Shown: one piece after another, positions 21,444 through 33,300 of the stretch | How positions within the stretch are numbered: position 1 is the first letter of the stretch | How the letters are laid out: each line of letters starts with the position of its first letter | Assembly (NCBI GenBank): GCA_024220505.1 | Contig: JAKZZE010000017.1 | Span: forward strand, 1-64,000 | DNA: 64,000 bases | Reading direction: 5' to 3' | Source of the DNA: Rhizopus arrhizus | Taxonomy: Eukaryota > Mucoromycota > Mucoromycetes > Mucorales > Rhizopodaceae | The notes under the pieces: model-generated | The model's database searches: none | What the model was told of the DNA's origin: nothing | Seen by the model: only the letters and a program-made list of their open reading frames with translations | Made by a program: the position numbers and the translations under genes

Positions 21444-23366
21444 ATGGAGGACTTGCCTAATCAAAGACAGCCTCCCTCCTCTACAAAGTCTTCTTTAGGA
21501 ATCAACCGGGACCAGCAAGTAGAGAAATTGCTAAAGGAAGTTAAACAACTGAAACAAAAAGTGGATGTTTTAGATAAAGAGAATATTGCTTTGAAAAAGA
21601 GCATTTATGACTTGTCTGCAAGGTATGCAGCAACTATATCTCAAGGTGGATTACCTTATAGAGCAGGTCCATTTGTCATTGATAATGAAGTAACCCCAAC
21701 AGGAAAAGAAATGCTGTCGAAAGTTGTACAGGAAGCAAGTGGTGATATGGAGCCTTTTCAATCTAGTAAAAAAAAAAAAAAGAAAAGTTGGAAAGTATAC
21801 CTTTCCTTAACCAAACTCTTTTTTTCAGTTTACCCTCACGATGCTCGAGATGGAAAACCCTTTCAACTACGTTACGAATTAAAAGTAAAAAAAAAAAAAA
21901 AAAAAAGTTGATTGTAAACAAACAGAAGAGTTTCTCACTTTATACAAAAATATAGGGCCATGTAGGTGCTGTCTATGCTGTCGAATTTTCTCCTAGTGGA
22001 GCACTTTTAGCTTCTGGTTCGTTTGATAAAACTGTCCGTATCTGGGATACAGCCTCAGCACAAAAGGAAACCTACTGTCTCAAGGGCCACACACTCAACA
22101 TCTCCGATGTCGCCTGGACACCTGATTCATCCACACTGCTCTCAGGCGCCTATGACGAAACATGTAAAACGTGGGATGTGGAGACTGGAAAGGTCAATAG
22201 CAGCTATGATACAGAGGGTCTTGTGCAGTGTGTTGGTTGGGATTTTGTGGATTCAAATATATTTTATTATGGTACATCACGCAAGATGCTGGCCATGGTA
22301 GACATTCGACAAGAGGGACCTGCTTCTATTATTCGGAATGATTCCATGATCAACACATTGTATGCTTCAAGAGATGGCATTCATGTCATCACAGGAGATG
22401 CACAGGGAATGTTGAAAGTGTGGGATGTTCGATCAAGTAAGAGAAAATATGATGTATACATGAAAGACTCATAACGTTATTTCTAGAGCAGTGCATATCA
22501 AACAGAGTAAACGATCATGGTCAAATGCCAATTACACATATATCCGTTGGTAGAAGAAGTACAGATGCGTCAAGAAGAGCCAGTAAGTTTAAAAGAAAAC
22601 TGAGTGGGGTTTTATTGAAAACTTTATTATTTTATCATTTCAGTCGACGATTATGATGAACCTCGATATATGGCAGTAAACAGTTATGATAATCGTAAGT
22701 TACACGCGTATTTTATACTAAAAAAAAAGGGATAAAAATCTCATGCATTTTATCAAAAAGTATTACGTGTCTATGACCGTGGTATGGATCCTCCAAAATC
22801 AGAGCTTCGACTTGTTCATTCACTCAAAGGATTTAAAAACAAGAATTGGCCTATCAAATCATCATTTTATTGTGGAAGTAGCTGTAGGTTAAGATTGTCC
22901 ACAAAAAGAAATTTCTCTCATCGTTTTTAATAGATAACTCGTCTATATTAAGTAAACAAACAGCCATCAATGATATTTATGGAGATGTTGACATGTCTGC
23001 AAACCCTGTTGATTACTTGTTGGATCCTCAAGAACCTAAAGAAGAAAAAAGTGTATTGTTAGCTACTGGTAGTGCAGATCCATATGCTTACCTTTATAAT
23101 GTTGGAGAAGTAATGAATTCAAGTTTTCTTTAAAAAACAAAAATTTGGTTATTAAACAGTGTAAATAGGGCAGTGCAGAATTAATGCAGCGACTAGAAGG
23201 ACATACGGATAGAGTGTACGCAGTTAACTTCCATCCAACAGAACCCATTCTCGCTAGTTGTTCAGCTGATTTTACTGTGAAAGTCTGGGGTCCTAGTTTA
23301 AATAGAGGCAAAAGAAGACAATCAATTAAAGTGTGCGTGTTTTTTTTATTTGTCTTTTGTACATAA
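21444..23366 (+). CDS. Coiled-coil plus WD40 repeat protein, WDR13-like layout
   Basis: Eight exons, 21444-21765, 21829-21884, 21956-22436, 22487-22582, 22644-22694, 22761-22883, 22934-23109 and 23169-23366, give 500 residues with every phase consistent. Residues about 20-60 are a heptad-rich coiled coil (VEKLLKEVKQLKQKVDVLDK). WD40 repeats then follow: GHVGAVYAVEFSPSG-SFDKTVRIWD, GHTLNISDVAWTPDS-DETCKTWD, DAQGMLKVWD, a variable middle part, and a last repeat GHTDRVYAVNFHPTEP-DFTVKVWG. The order of a degenerate middle (ITHISVG, then a strand-rich LLRVYDRG segment) followed by ATGSADPYAYLYNVGE and a final canonical repeat resembles vertebrate WDR13 (485 residues). This is a layout comparison from memory, not an alignment. 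The last codons (VCVFFLFVFCT) may be a read-through of an unseen splice site. Confidence 0.75.
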
Positions 23367-24630
23367 CTTTTTCTAAAATAAAAGAATTACATATAAACAA
23401 AGGTGGTTATTTAAGAAAATTATAACAAAGCATGAATGTTATGTTTTGATAATATTCAATTAACTTTTAGCAGAAAATAATCAAAGTGCCCCATTTCTAG
23501 AATACAATCACTGACAAAATCAAGTTTTTGGCGGCAACTGCCACAATTTTTTAGATTCTACCTTATGTTTGTAACTTGTATTTTAGTCAAAGTGATAGAA
23601 AATAAAATATATCAGAAAAAAGCATTTGCGGCAGTTTCATCAAGGTTTAAAAAGCACTAGTTTCCTAAAGATGAATATTTAGAAAAAAACTCAAAATGCA
23701 ATAAGTTAAAGAGGATGAAATACCATAGTTTTCTTTTTTTTTTTTTCTTTTGCTCTTGAAAAAGAAAAAGACGACTTTATTTTAAAAATTTCCTTCAAAA
23801 CCAATGTGAAGAAAACACAAGCAAGGGCTATTCTCTTCAGACGATCGCCTGCGGCTGGTATAACCACAATTATATTAAAAATTACCCAACATTCTTTTTA
23901 CAAAGATGTCCTTAATGGTGCATTATATTATTTGTATGTGAAATAAACATGTAACTTTAAGTATTTTGATTGAAACTTATGTTACAGAAACAAAAAGAAA
24001 TAATGTAATAGGTAGCCAATTGATATCACTGCCTTTAAACATCAAATGTGAAAAAAAATAACCTTGTACCTGTTCGCAATCTTCTTCATTAATTAAAATA
24101 AAGCAAAAAAAAAAAAAAAAAAAAAAACACTCAAGATCTATATATACATGTGCAGTAGTCTCAAAAATACATTTTAAAGCTGTATTCTATGTTTCGATAT
24201 ATTAAAGAATCAAATAAAACCTTGAATATTAATGATACAATGAAGAAGATGTTGATACCAAAGCGTTCGCTTGGATTGTGAATAATGAGCCAGTATCCTT
24301 CTTTTTATAATGGCTCATTTTAAATGAGTAGTACAATCGATTTTTATCACCAGCCGAAATATTTATTTGATTTGAATCTAATAACGCGTCAAGAAGGATT
24401 TGAAAACATAGATTAACAAAGCAATGTATGTATCGAATTTTATTTTATATAACGAATGACAACATAGCATAAGTTTTTGATGCAAGTTCAGTTTAAAAAC
24501 GTTGTATGCATTGATAACGCAAAAATAATTATTTATATAGCCAGCATAAGTCCTGATAAATGAGTGTCATGATGTTTGAAAAAGTGAAGAATTAAATGAA
24601 ATTAGATTGTAAGGAATAAGCAAAAACCGT
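23367..24630. other. Intergenic, no gene seen
   Basis: About 1.26 kb, AT-rich, with an A-run at about 24104-24127. A short imperfect palindrome (TGGCGGCAACTGCCA-like) sits near 23529-23545. Nothing else can be supported. Confidence 0.5.
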
Positions 24631-24837
24631 TTAAAATTTTCTCCTAGCGATTGTATAGGCGTGATTGTTATAGTGTAGGACCATTTCGGATGTATCAATA
24701 TAAACCATTCCATGAAAAGGCTGGCAATTGATCCATGTAGCTACATTTCTCTTCCATAATGATTCGATTATTTGTTGAGCTGTTGAATCAAAAGAGACCC
24801 AAGTAGATCCAGAAGCATAAACCCACTGAGTAGTCAT
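24631..24837 (-). CDS. Stand-alone WWE-domain small protein
   Basis: 68 residues on the minus strand from ATG 24837-24835. The whole chain fits the WWE fold: WVYASGSTWVSFDSTAQQII with the two Trp and the aromatic-Asp pair, then an IE (IIESL) and a closing VYIDTSEMVLHYNN followed by ARR. In known proteins WWE domains bind (iso-)ADP-ribose units of poly-ADP-ribose and are usually attached to E3 ligases or PARPs; here no partner domain is present. An upstream in-frame ATG (24906) would add 23 hydrophobic residues (YIKTTIPLLLHFLF), but a TATA-like element lies between the two ATGs, so I prefer the downstream start. If the longer form were used it would be signal-peptide-like. A missed upstream exon cannot be excluded. 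Confidence 0.6.
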   Translation of the reverse strand: MTTQWVYASGSTWVSFDSTAQQIIESLWKRNVATWINCQPFHGMVYIDTSEMVLHYNNHAYTIARRKF

Positions 24838-24876
24838 TATGTGAAAAAGAAAATGAAGAAGCAGTGGAATAGTTGT

Positions 24877-24885
24877 TTTTATATA
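24877..24885 (-). promoter_or_regulatory. TATA-like element before the WWE gene
   Basis: TATATAAAA on the minus strand, 40 bp upstream of the preferred ATG. The spacing suits a short 5' UTR. Confidence 0.4.
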
Positions 24886-25521
24886 TAAATTGCTGTCAGA
24901 TTGCATGATCTGTGCTTTTAAGCAAAGCCATGTCTTTCTTGGTTACTGCTACGCGCATCGTAAATCTGAAATAACAATGGGATATTTAATTGATCTTATG
25001 GGTTGTACTGCGCCTTGTAACACGTAAAGAGGTTGATCATATGACATGTTTTTAAAATGACTGTGGCACAGTCTTCTTTTTTTGATTTAAAAGTCATTAT
25101 TAACACTGACAGCCTCGCTTAGTCATAGCGCACATAATGGATTTTAACGCGATTTAATTATAAGTGAAATAATCGATTGCTTTTGATTAAATTTTTCAAA
25201 ACGCTGGGCTGCGTTTAAATAGCCTACAGCTATTGAACAGTCTTCATTCATAGTAAACAGTCGAACAAGGTCCGGTGTATGAATCCAGTATTACGGAATT
25301 TGAAAAGCAATACCCTATAAGCTATTTTTGGCTCACAAGTTATTTTCACACATGATCCTATTTGTACATTGGTTTTTTCTAATGAATTTGCACATTAAGT
25401 TTTTTATTTTGCCCGATGTATAATATGGCACCTTGGACAGCTGCCTAGAGGCAAGCCCTGGCCCTGTCCCCTCCATCCAAATCAGTCGCTGACAAAAACG
25501 CACGTAATTCAATGTCTCAAC

Positions 25522-25896
25522 GTGCACAACTGGCTACAAATGCCTTGTACTATTGAAGGTCCTTTGTCATTCCTTTTAAATCTCCTACCAACAAAACTTC
25601 CTGGTTCAAGTTGTGCAGTTACCTCTTGGATCCTTCGTTGGCCAACCATATGTTCAATCCTGTTTGAGCTGGACCATCTTTACAACCATGTCGACACCTG
25701 TACCAGACCTCCACATGGTCAACTCCTTCTAAATTGGCTCTTAAAGCATGAAGGATGTTATTATGTTGAAAATATTATTCCATTGATCTTTTCTACCCTT
25801 GATCCCGCAGGTTTTTTTAGCCTCACTTTACCTCATATTGAGACAGTCCGGGGGAACAGATGTGATAAACACCCCGCGCTCAAATGGACTTTGTAA
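25522..25896 (+). pseudogene. Possible C-terminal relic of a LINE ORF2 protein
   Basis: A 124-residue frame rich in Trp, Pro, Cys and Leu (SSCAVTSWILRWPTICSILF, then LNWLLKHEGCYYV) in a block that is more GC-rich than its flanks. It recalls the tail that follows the reverse transcriptase in zygomycete LINEs. The comparison is from memory and weak. No RT or endonuclease motif is attached. Confidence 0.3.
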
Positions 25897-26825
25897 ATAA
25901 ATAATCTTTAAGAGTTAAAATTTTCATTTTGCGCTTCGACATCATTTGCTTTGCGCACTAACTTCCTATATTTTACGCATGAAGTGTCTTACTTTGAGTA
26001 TTGTATGTACATTTTTCCAAAGAGATGTCGTATTTTTATCAGACTTCTGGTGGGTATCGTGCTGAAAACAAACGTAAAAGAAATACAGATATAATTTAAG
26101 AAAACTAGGAGACAATCAAAAGATGACACTTAATGGGCTATAATGGAAATTTATCGGGACAATGTCAAAATGAAAAACGGAATGTTCAAATAGATTCATA
26201 GAGATCATTGACCTCAATTGTGCATCAATATTTTGCTCATAGTCTTTGACTGATCTTTTATGTAAAACATAGCTATTACAAGGCTAATGAATAACTACTT
26301 AAATAGGTACGCAAGATGTACAATAGTACGTCGATATAAATCGATTGAATGAGATATCAAAACAACAAATAAAATGAAGTATATGTTGAGGGTAATGTAG
26401 AAAAGGAAAGACGTGTCCACTCCATCAGACAACTTTAGTTATTCTGACTGTTGACAGATTCGATTGTACCTTTGGTACCTACAGTAATCAGTTCTGGTTG
26501 TTATGGCTTCAAAATCATAGTTACTTCTTGTTCAAATAGTATTTCCTAAGGCGAAGCCATCATATATTACTAGTGGCCCCCATTTGATTCCAATAGCTTT
26601 GAATTATTTACAATCTTATCTTTAATTCCATTAATATCTCCATCAAACGAATCCAGTAGAATCGGTCTTCCCAATTTCTCGGTACTTCATTTCCAAATTA
26701 CTTAGTCACTTTTGTCCAAATTATTTCAACACTTTTTTTTTTTTTCAAAGTTAAACTTTCTGCAGAATTTTGCCTCATTTGTATGTCCTCGCAATGCTCC
26801 ATGACAGTAACTTCAACAACCGCAG

Positions 26826-27583
26826 GCGGACTTAGCTGCTAATCATGCTGAGATAGGCAAGTTACAGCAAGAGAATGCTTTCTTACGGAAACAACTTGCT
26901 CCGAAGCCATCAATCACAGACATCCCACCTTCTCCATCTGGACGCACCACATCGCCAACCGTTTCCTCCCTCCCTCGTAATCTTCCCACCCCGTCTAAGC
27001 GTCCCCATCGCCTAACAACGCCTCCACTCCTCTTCCTAAGATTGCTAAGTCTAAACGCGATAATTCCCAACCTAGCCTGACTGCTATTGCCAGGCAATTT
27101 TCTTCATCTGCTGAACCAACAGACTTTAAACTCATCCATGTACCTTTTCGACGTCACTTCCCTCTACAGCAATTACGCTCCAACCTTCGCAGATTATACA
27201 TTAACACCCGTCAAATTATAGATACCTATTATTCAAATAGAAATCTGGTCAGCTTCCTTATCCACATTGGTTATGAAACTGAGCTTCGTTCACAATTGAA
27301 CAAATTCAACATCACAGTCCGTAACGATTTCGATTCTTTAGCCCCTTCAATCATTCGCGATCCTACTCCCATCAATGAACCCATTGACTGTAAAGTACAA
27401 TGTACTCGCAAAGCATTCTTCCACCGAATCTGCGTCGTCCTGCAGCGATCCATAACCCCCATTTACAATGCTGTTGCCAACTTCTTTGTCAAGTCTGGCC
27501 TTATTGACCTGGAAGACTTAATGTCGTATGACTTCGCCCCACTATACAAGTACCATATAGGACATATCCTTGACCATGTATAA
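26826..27583 (+). pseudogene. Frameshifted LINE-type ORF1-like protein relic
   Basis: A GC-richer island of about 760 bp. The reading begins with a coiled-coil-like ADLAANHAEIGKLQQENAFL and a Ser/Pro-rich linker, then slips frame near 27005-27015. The following frame continues PSPNNASTPLPKIAKSKRDN, then a folded block (FRRHFPLQQLRSNLRRLYIN, LVSFLIHIGYETELRSQLN) ending at the stop 27581-27583. The single-base slip and lack of a start make it a pseudogene. Proteins of this shape accompany LINE-like elements in Mucorales in my recollection; another repeat family is possible. Confidence 0.5.
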
Positions 27584-28638
27584 ACTCCGTGGATAAACGT
27601 CCAACGTGTTTACCCAATCGCTTGTATCATCCTTTATGGATCTAACTACCTACATTACACAAAAGATCCACCTATGTTGTCAGCTCACCTCGGGTCAAAA
27701 TAGCCCCAGAGCTCACATTGATGTCTATGACACGCTTTTCCCGCCTTACTCATTCACTTTCTTTTTTCTTTTTTTTTTTGCCCTTGCTCCCATAAGGGAT
27801 TTTCTATCTTCTTTTACATCTCATTCGATCTGGCTTGGGCAATCATGGGGTCTTGAAACACCGCATGCTCATTTAAGCCTTTAAATGAAATATCTTGTTT
27901 AAACATATACAAGATTAACAATACTGTATTTACTAAAAAGAAAATGATTAAATTTTTTAAAGGCAAACTTCAATCAATGTTCATCCTATTCTATTGTCTT
28001 TGTTGGTTGTTTCTTATCATTTTACATATCATCATTATTGTAGCTTTTTTTTTATAATTAATAAATCTATAAATTTTCTTTTTTTTTTTAGAGCATAAAT
28101 ACAGTAATAATGATTACAATTATACAGCTATATCTTAGAAATATAAGGATAATCAGTGTTTATATACAAAGTTTCAGTCACAAACATTTGTTTCATCAAA
28201 GGACTGTATTAAATTATCTGGAATATCTTAAGTTGTGGCTTTTACAAGTCATGTTACGTTAACATGGTCTGATTAATCTTGCTATTTTTACGGAACCGGT
28301 GCTTCCGAAAAAATGATTGGGGGAAAAAAGTTTAGTTAAAAATGAGAAACGTAATACCATGTATAACATACATTACTGCTATTCATTCATGTCTGATGGC
28401 TTGTGCATAAGAGTGGTGCATACAGGTACTCTTATAATATGATCATCTCCTTGGCTTCAGTATGTTGTACAATCGAATTGAATTTACAAAAATAACTTGC
28501 TTTAACTGTAGGGTAATTGGCTAATAGTTCAAAAAATCATATTACTGCGTATTTTATCAAAGTCGATCCTTTAACTGCCATTGGGGCAGCTGATGTATTA
28601 TGATAATATATAGTAATCATTTTAGACGAATTGTAAAG
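27584..28638. other. Intergenic, no gene seen
   Basis: About 1.05 kb. T-rich runs at 27765-27780 and 28078-28091; nothing supported. Confidence 0.5.
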
Positions 28639-28892
28639 GTACCTTTCCGATTCTCTCTGCTTTCTTATATTACATAATTGTGAATAAAATGAATAAGCAA
28701 TACGATGATTGAAAATTCAGTGTTTTAAAGGATTAATAATACAAGAAAACCTTCTATGGATGAGTCATACAAGTACCTTTCCGATTGGCTCTACTTTCTT
28801 GTATTGCATAATGGTAGATTCGGTCTTCAAAAAAATCGTAGTATTTAAAGGATTAATAATTCAAGAAAACCTTTTTTTTATTACTTTTTTAA
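28639..28892. repeat. Two-copy tandem duplication in the MIF promoter
   Basis: Unit 1 (28639-28772) and unit 2 (28773-28892) both begin GTACCTTTCCGATT and both carry TTTAAAGGATTAATAAT followed by CAAGAAAACC, 120 bp apart (28724 and 28844). The middle parts have drifted and differ by 14 bp in length. The end of unit 1 contains TGAGTCA (28761-28767), a consensus AP-1/Gcn4-type site. Confidence 0.8.
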
Positions 28893-28908
28893 CTTGCTTT
28901 ATTGAATC

Positions 28909-29383
28909 ATGCCTATCCTCGAAATTACTTCTACTCAATCACCTAAGGATCTTGCATCTTTTACTAAGCGTATGGGCGCTCTTTTTACTGAATTGATTGG
29001 CAAGCCTGAAGGCGTAAGTTGATTTAATATTTTGCTTTAATACAAATTACTAATACTTGTTTTAGTATTGTTTAGTAACTTTCTCCAAAGTCGACAGCTT
29101 TTTCTTTGCTGGCTCTGACGCACCTGGATTCCTTTGTAGAGTCGGTTCTATTGGAAACATTGGTACATATTTATAAGAAAATTTCTGTTTTTTCTTTTTT
29201 TGACGCGTGTCGATAGATAATGAAAGAAATGGTAAATTTACTGCTGTTATTACTGCTGAGCTTGAAAAGGAATTGGGTGTAGGTGCCAACCGTGGCTACA
29301 TCTTGTTCACTGATCTTATTCCTTCCACCGTTGGTTTCCAAAATACCACATTCCAAAATATCCTCAGCAATACGCAATCTTAA
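28909..29383 (+). CDS. MIF-family (macrophage migration inhibitory factor-like) tautomerase
   Basis: Three exons, 28909-29013, 29066-29162 and 29217-29383, encode 122 residues in phase, against 115 for animal MIF. After removal of Met the chain starts with Pro (MPILEITST), the catalytic base of the tautomerase superfamily. Other family marks are Lys32 in IGKPEGYCLVTF, the SVG/SIG strand (CRVGSIGNI), and the ending VGANRGYILFTDLIPSTVGF followed by QNTTF, where animals have VGWNNSTF. The animal CxxC pair is not present. MIF-like proteins are ubiquitous in animals and plants and patchy in fungi. Their fungal role is unknown; keto-enol tautomerase activity is inferred from the N-terminal Pro. A tandem promoter duplication lies directly upstream. 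Confidence 0.88.
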
Positions 29384-29540
29384 TAATTTAGTAATAAAGC
29401 TTGCCCCTTTTTCTATATCACTATTAGTCAGGTCACTTTTTTCTTGTTAATAACGTGCGTGGTTGCAAATTAATAAAGTTACACAAAAGCGACATAATAG
29501 CGTTAATTAACTACCCTCCCTCTTCACAAATCAACAACAA

Positions 29541-29548
29541 TATAAAAG
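29541..29548 (+). promoter_or_regulatory. TATA box of the barrel-protein gene
   Basis: TATAAAAG, 86 bp upstream of the ATG at 29627, followed by pyrimidine-rich leader (CTTCCC and CCTATTCC tracts). Confidence 0.6.
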
Positions 29549-29626
29549 AAGAGCAGGTTTTGAATTCCATTTCTATATCTTTCTTCCCTTAAACATTCCA
29601 TCTCTACCCTATTCCTTATTCAAGAA

Positions 29627-30312
29627 ATGCGCCTCACCCATTCCCTTCTTTTGACAACCATTGTAACAACTACAATTGTTTACACAGTAAGTTCTGTTCC
29701 CATCTCTCCTAGCGATCTTGCTTTGCCTCGCAATGCTTTAGCAAGTTTTCCATCTTCCAATACTTTGGTACCAAATCAATTTGAAAAGAGAGGAAAGCAT
29801 AATCATAAAAAGCATAGTAAATCCAAAAAGAATAAAAGATATGCTCGTAAAAAGAAGACAACAAAGAGGAAGACAGTCAAGAAGACGACCAAGAAGACAA
29901 CCAAAAAGAAGACAACCAAGAAATCTTCTGGAAGCTCTGGCAAAAAGTATTCAGGTGATGGTACCTTTTATTCGCCTGGGTTAGGATCTTGTGGAATAAC
30001 CAACAGTGATAGTGATATGGTTGCTGCTCTGGTAAGATTTTTTTTTTTTTAAAAAAAAAAAGAATTTATATTAACAAAAAAATTCCTTTTTCGTAGAATG
30101 CTCCACAAATGAATAATCCCGCCAATCCTAACAATAATCCACTTTGTGGCAAATATATCAATGTTCACGGACATAAAGGAACTGTTAGAGTCAAAATTGT
30201 GGATACCTGTCCTCCTTGTAAAAGTGGTGATGTTGATCTGAGTACAGCTGCATTTGGTAAAATTGCTGATTATGATGAGGGACGTGTACCTATCACTTGG
30301 TCATGGGCTTAA
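29627..30312 (+). CDS. Secreted double-psi beta-barrel (expansin/RlpA-like) protein with Lys/Thr linker
   Basis: Two exons, 29627-30031 and 30097-30312, give 206 residues. A signal peptide covers about residues 1-24 (LTHSLLLTTIVTTTIVYTVS). A propeptide-like segment ends at KR (residues near 55), a dibasic-type processing site. A strongly basic linker of Lys/Thr repeats (KKTTKKTTKKKTTKK) follows, about residues 57-105. The C-terminal domain is a double-psi beta-barrel: GDGTFYSPGLGSCGITNSDS, then CGKYINVHG, then VKIVDTCPPCKSGDVDLSTA and ending ITWSWA. The Asp in VDTCPPC and the D-LS motif match the RlpA/expansin/riboflavin-aldehyde-forming-like fold. Fungal members act at the cell wall or in plant interactions, often without detected hydrolase activity. 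The basic linker could tether it to acidic wall polymers; that is inference. Confidence 0.9.
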
Positions 30313-33300
30313 TTGTATGAATAAAATGAATTTGTATAACATATCGCACAAACGAAACGTATCTTAATTAATGTTTATGTATACATTCATATTTGTGCTT
30401 ATTAAATACTGCTTTCCAAATAATTTCATGCTATAAACAGAATCACACCAAAGGCAAATTGTAGTCCCCTTGAATTATTAGAACATTCAGAAAAATGTCT
30501 TTTAATTTGAGTAACATTCATAGTTTAAAAGCGCACGCACCTTTTTTTTTTAATCAATTTACCTTTAATGGCAACACTTATTTTACTACAAACTTTATCC
30601 TACTTCCGTGAAATAACTTTTAAAGGCGTAGCAAAACGAATGATCTATTAGAAAACAAACGCGGGATTAATCTTAAAGTATGGCCTTCTGATAAAAGATG
30701 TTTCATTAGTGCTAAAGTAATTCATGTCAAAAAATTGACCATCAGTTCTCACTCAGTAGTCCTAAACGAATACGAACGTTCTCCTTGTCTGGATACTAGC
30801 ATTATTTTCAGTACTGTGAAATAAGCTTTTTCTTCATACTTAATTTATAAATGGAATGTTGAGCTATTTGTGGGCGGGAAAAATATTTTAGGAGAGGGAT
30901 TTGGGATATAATAATGCTTGTCAGGTTTGCAGCTATGCCAGTAATTTTTGAGTCTTTCTCCTTATTAAGCAGAGCTATGTCTGCACGACCGTCAATTTCC
31001 ACACAATAGTGCTAGTAACACAAATGTGACATATGCGGAACATTGGCAAATTTAACAATGTAACCTTGTACCTCTTAATGTAACAGGCATGCCATTATTT
31101 GCCACAAGCGACATAATAGATTTCAATGGATTAGGACTGTCACATGCAGTATAGAGGAATTTATTATTACATTACCAATGATCTTAATTGTGATTAATAT
31201 TCTAAAAAACTTAATAAAAGGCACGAAGCAAAGTATTTATAGTCTAAAGCAGCTGATTCATATCTGCCATCCCATTTTGAGAAGGTTTTCATTGTCTACT
31301 TCTACGCTAAGTGCCTTTTCTAAATAATTCAATATACATCTATTATTATGCTTCTAAACTTTAGCTGTCCAAAAATCATCCTTATTTAAATTTTCTCAGA
31401 GGAAATGGCCTGTTTTAAATATATGAAATAGCGCTAAAGCCTTTAATTTTGTTTATTTGAGGTTTCCTTTTCTGCTACTGTCCATGAAAGATGATACTGG
31501 ATCCTTACCGTGGGTTTTATGAACATTATCGTTTGTTCGCTTTATCTAAGTTAAATTGCATAAATATTCAATTCTTTAGTTGTAATCTGATTGATAGTCT
31601 TTCATCTACACCATAGGTGTCCCAGTCAAATACATCTATTTCTTTAGGTACAAAACAATTGTTTTCATCTTTTTTTCTTTTTGTTGTTGTTGTAAGCTTC
31701 TTGTTTTTATTGAGATGATTCATTCGGCGGATGTTAGCAAAGAAAACAAGAAAGAGAGAATAAGCCAAGGAGTTTATGATGTTTACTGGATGAATATGAT
31801 TAGGTTACATAGATCACATGCATGAACAAGTCAAGAACGTGAAAGTAAGTTGGTTCAACTTTTCCTTTGAGCTATAATCTCTAATAAATAAATCAAGTAT
31901 CAACTTTTCTTATAACTTATATGTAAAAGATAGCAAGATCTTCAAATTCCCTGAAAAATTAGACTAGTTTAATTCAGAAAGAAAATGAATTTGCAGGTTT
32001 TGGCAGTCCTCAAGCGAGTTTTAAATGGTCAAAGGCTCCTTTATCAGACTTTGTGGGTTTCAAGAAGCTTTTCTTTTTTTAAAAAAAAATTTGTAACAGC
32101 CAATTTTAATTTATTTTTATTGTTTCATAAACATTAATAACTCACAATTTATTAAACATTATTCAATCTTTTTTTTTATTTTGTAGTATTTCTTGCTTTC
32201 ACAAACTATAGACTTAATACTTGATATTCAAAAGCTTTTTTAAATATATATATATAAAAAGAAGAATAAAAGCATTGCTTATTATAGTAACATGCATTGA
32301 AATCAACTCATAATAAAAAAAGGATGATGAGTTTCATAGTTTACAAGTATAACCTAATGTTATATCCGGTTTGATTAAGAAAGAAAACAAAATATATTGA
32401 TTAGAATTAGAGTGAATCTTTATTTATATTCAAGGCATCTTATTAATAAATTATATGAATACTTCCCTTGTGTTCTTGTAACGTTCTTTAATTCAGCATT
32501 TAAACACAAGTACAATGTAATTGATTATCGAATAATTTTTATATTTACAGTACATATCCAAAGCCTTTTTCTTCAATTCACTTTTGTATAAAGAAGAAGT
32601 CCAATTTTATACCTATCATTGATAACCTTCAAAGTATATTTTTAAAATTGATTTCATTTTTTCTTTGTAGAGAATTTTTTTTTCTTTCTACTTTCTCTTT
32701 TTTTTTTCCCGCTTACAACACAGGTCTAACTTCATGAAGCAATACCAATTTCAGAACAATGTTTTCTAAGATTTTCTTGCAGTTTTGGTAAGATGAAAAC
32801 AAGCTAATAAAGCAATATTAATTTACAAATATATTTCTCTCCCAAATGGCTGTTTGTAAAAGAGAAAGAATATGTAGACAGTTACATTATATCTTCAGTT
32901 ACCCTATTACATACCACTTGGAGGATTAAAATAAAATGACTACAAAATAAGACCTAGTATTCTGTAACAAATATTATTTTCTCCCGTATTCTCTGGTTGA
33001 CCACGAACCCTCAATGTTAAGCTTTGTTTTTGACTCTCAATTAAGTTAAAACAAACTTATGTAAGGGAGACAGCATATGCTATTCCCGTTTTCCATAAAT
33101 GGAAGTTCTACCATTCTTCAGACAGGCTATCCGGAATCGAGCCATTAATAATCACAAGGGATGAAGATACATCAATGATTGAATAATATCAGCTTGCATT
33201 GGCTGCAAACTCTGAAGTATATCTGCATATCATGCTAAGTAATTGCTACGATCTTTAAAAAAAACATCCACTTCTTCTTTTGCTGAAGAGTACATCATGT

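Larger units (their letters stand above)
24838..26825. other. Intergenic with LINE debris
   Basis: About 2 kb. It contains a possible LINE ORF2 tail at 25522-25896 and otherwise AT-rich sequence without recognised features. Confidence 0.45.
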
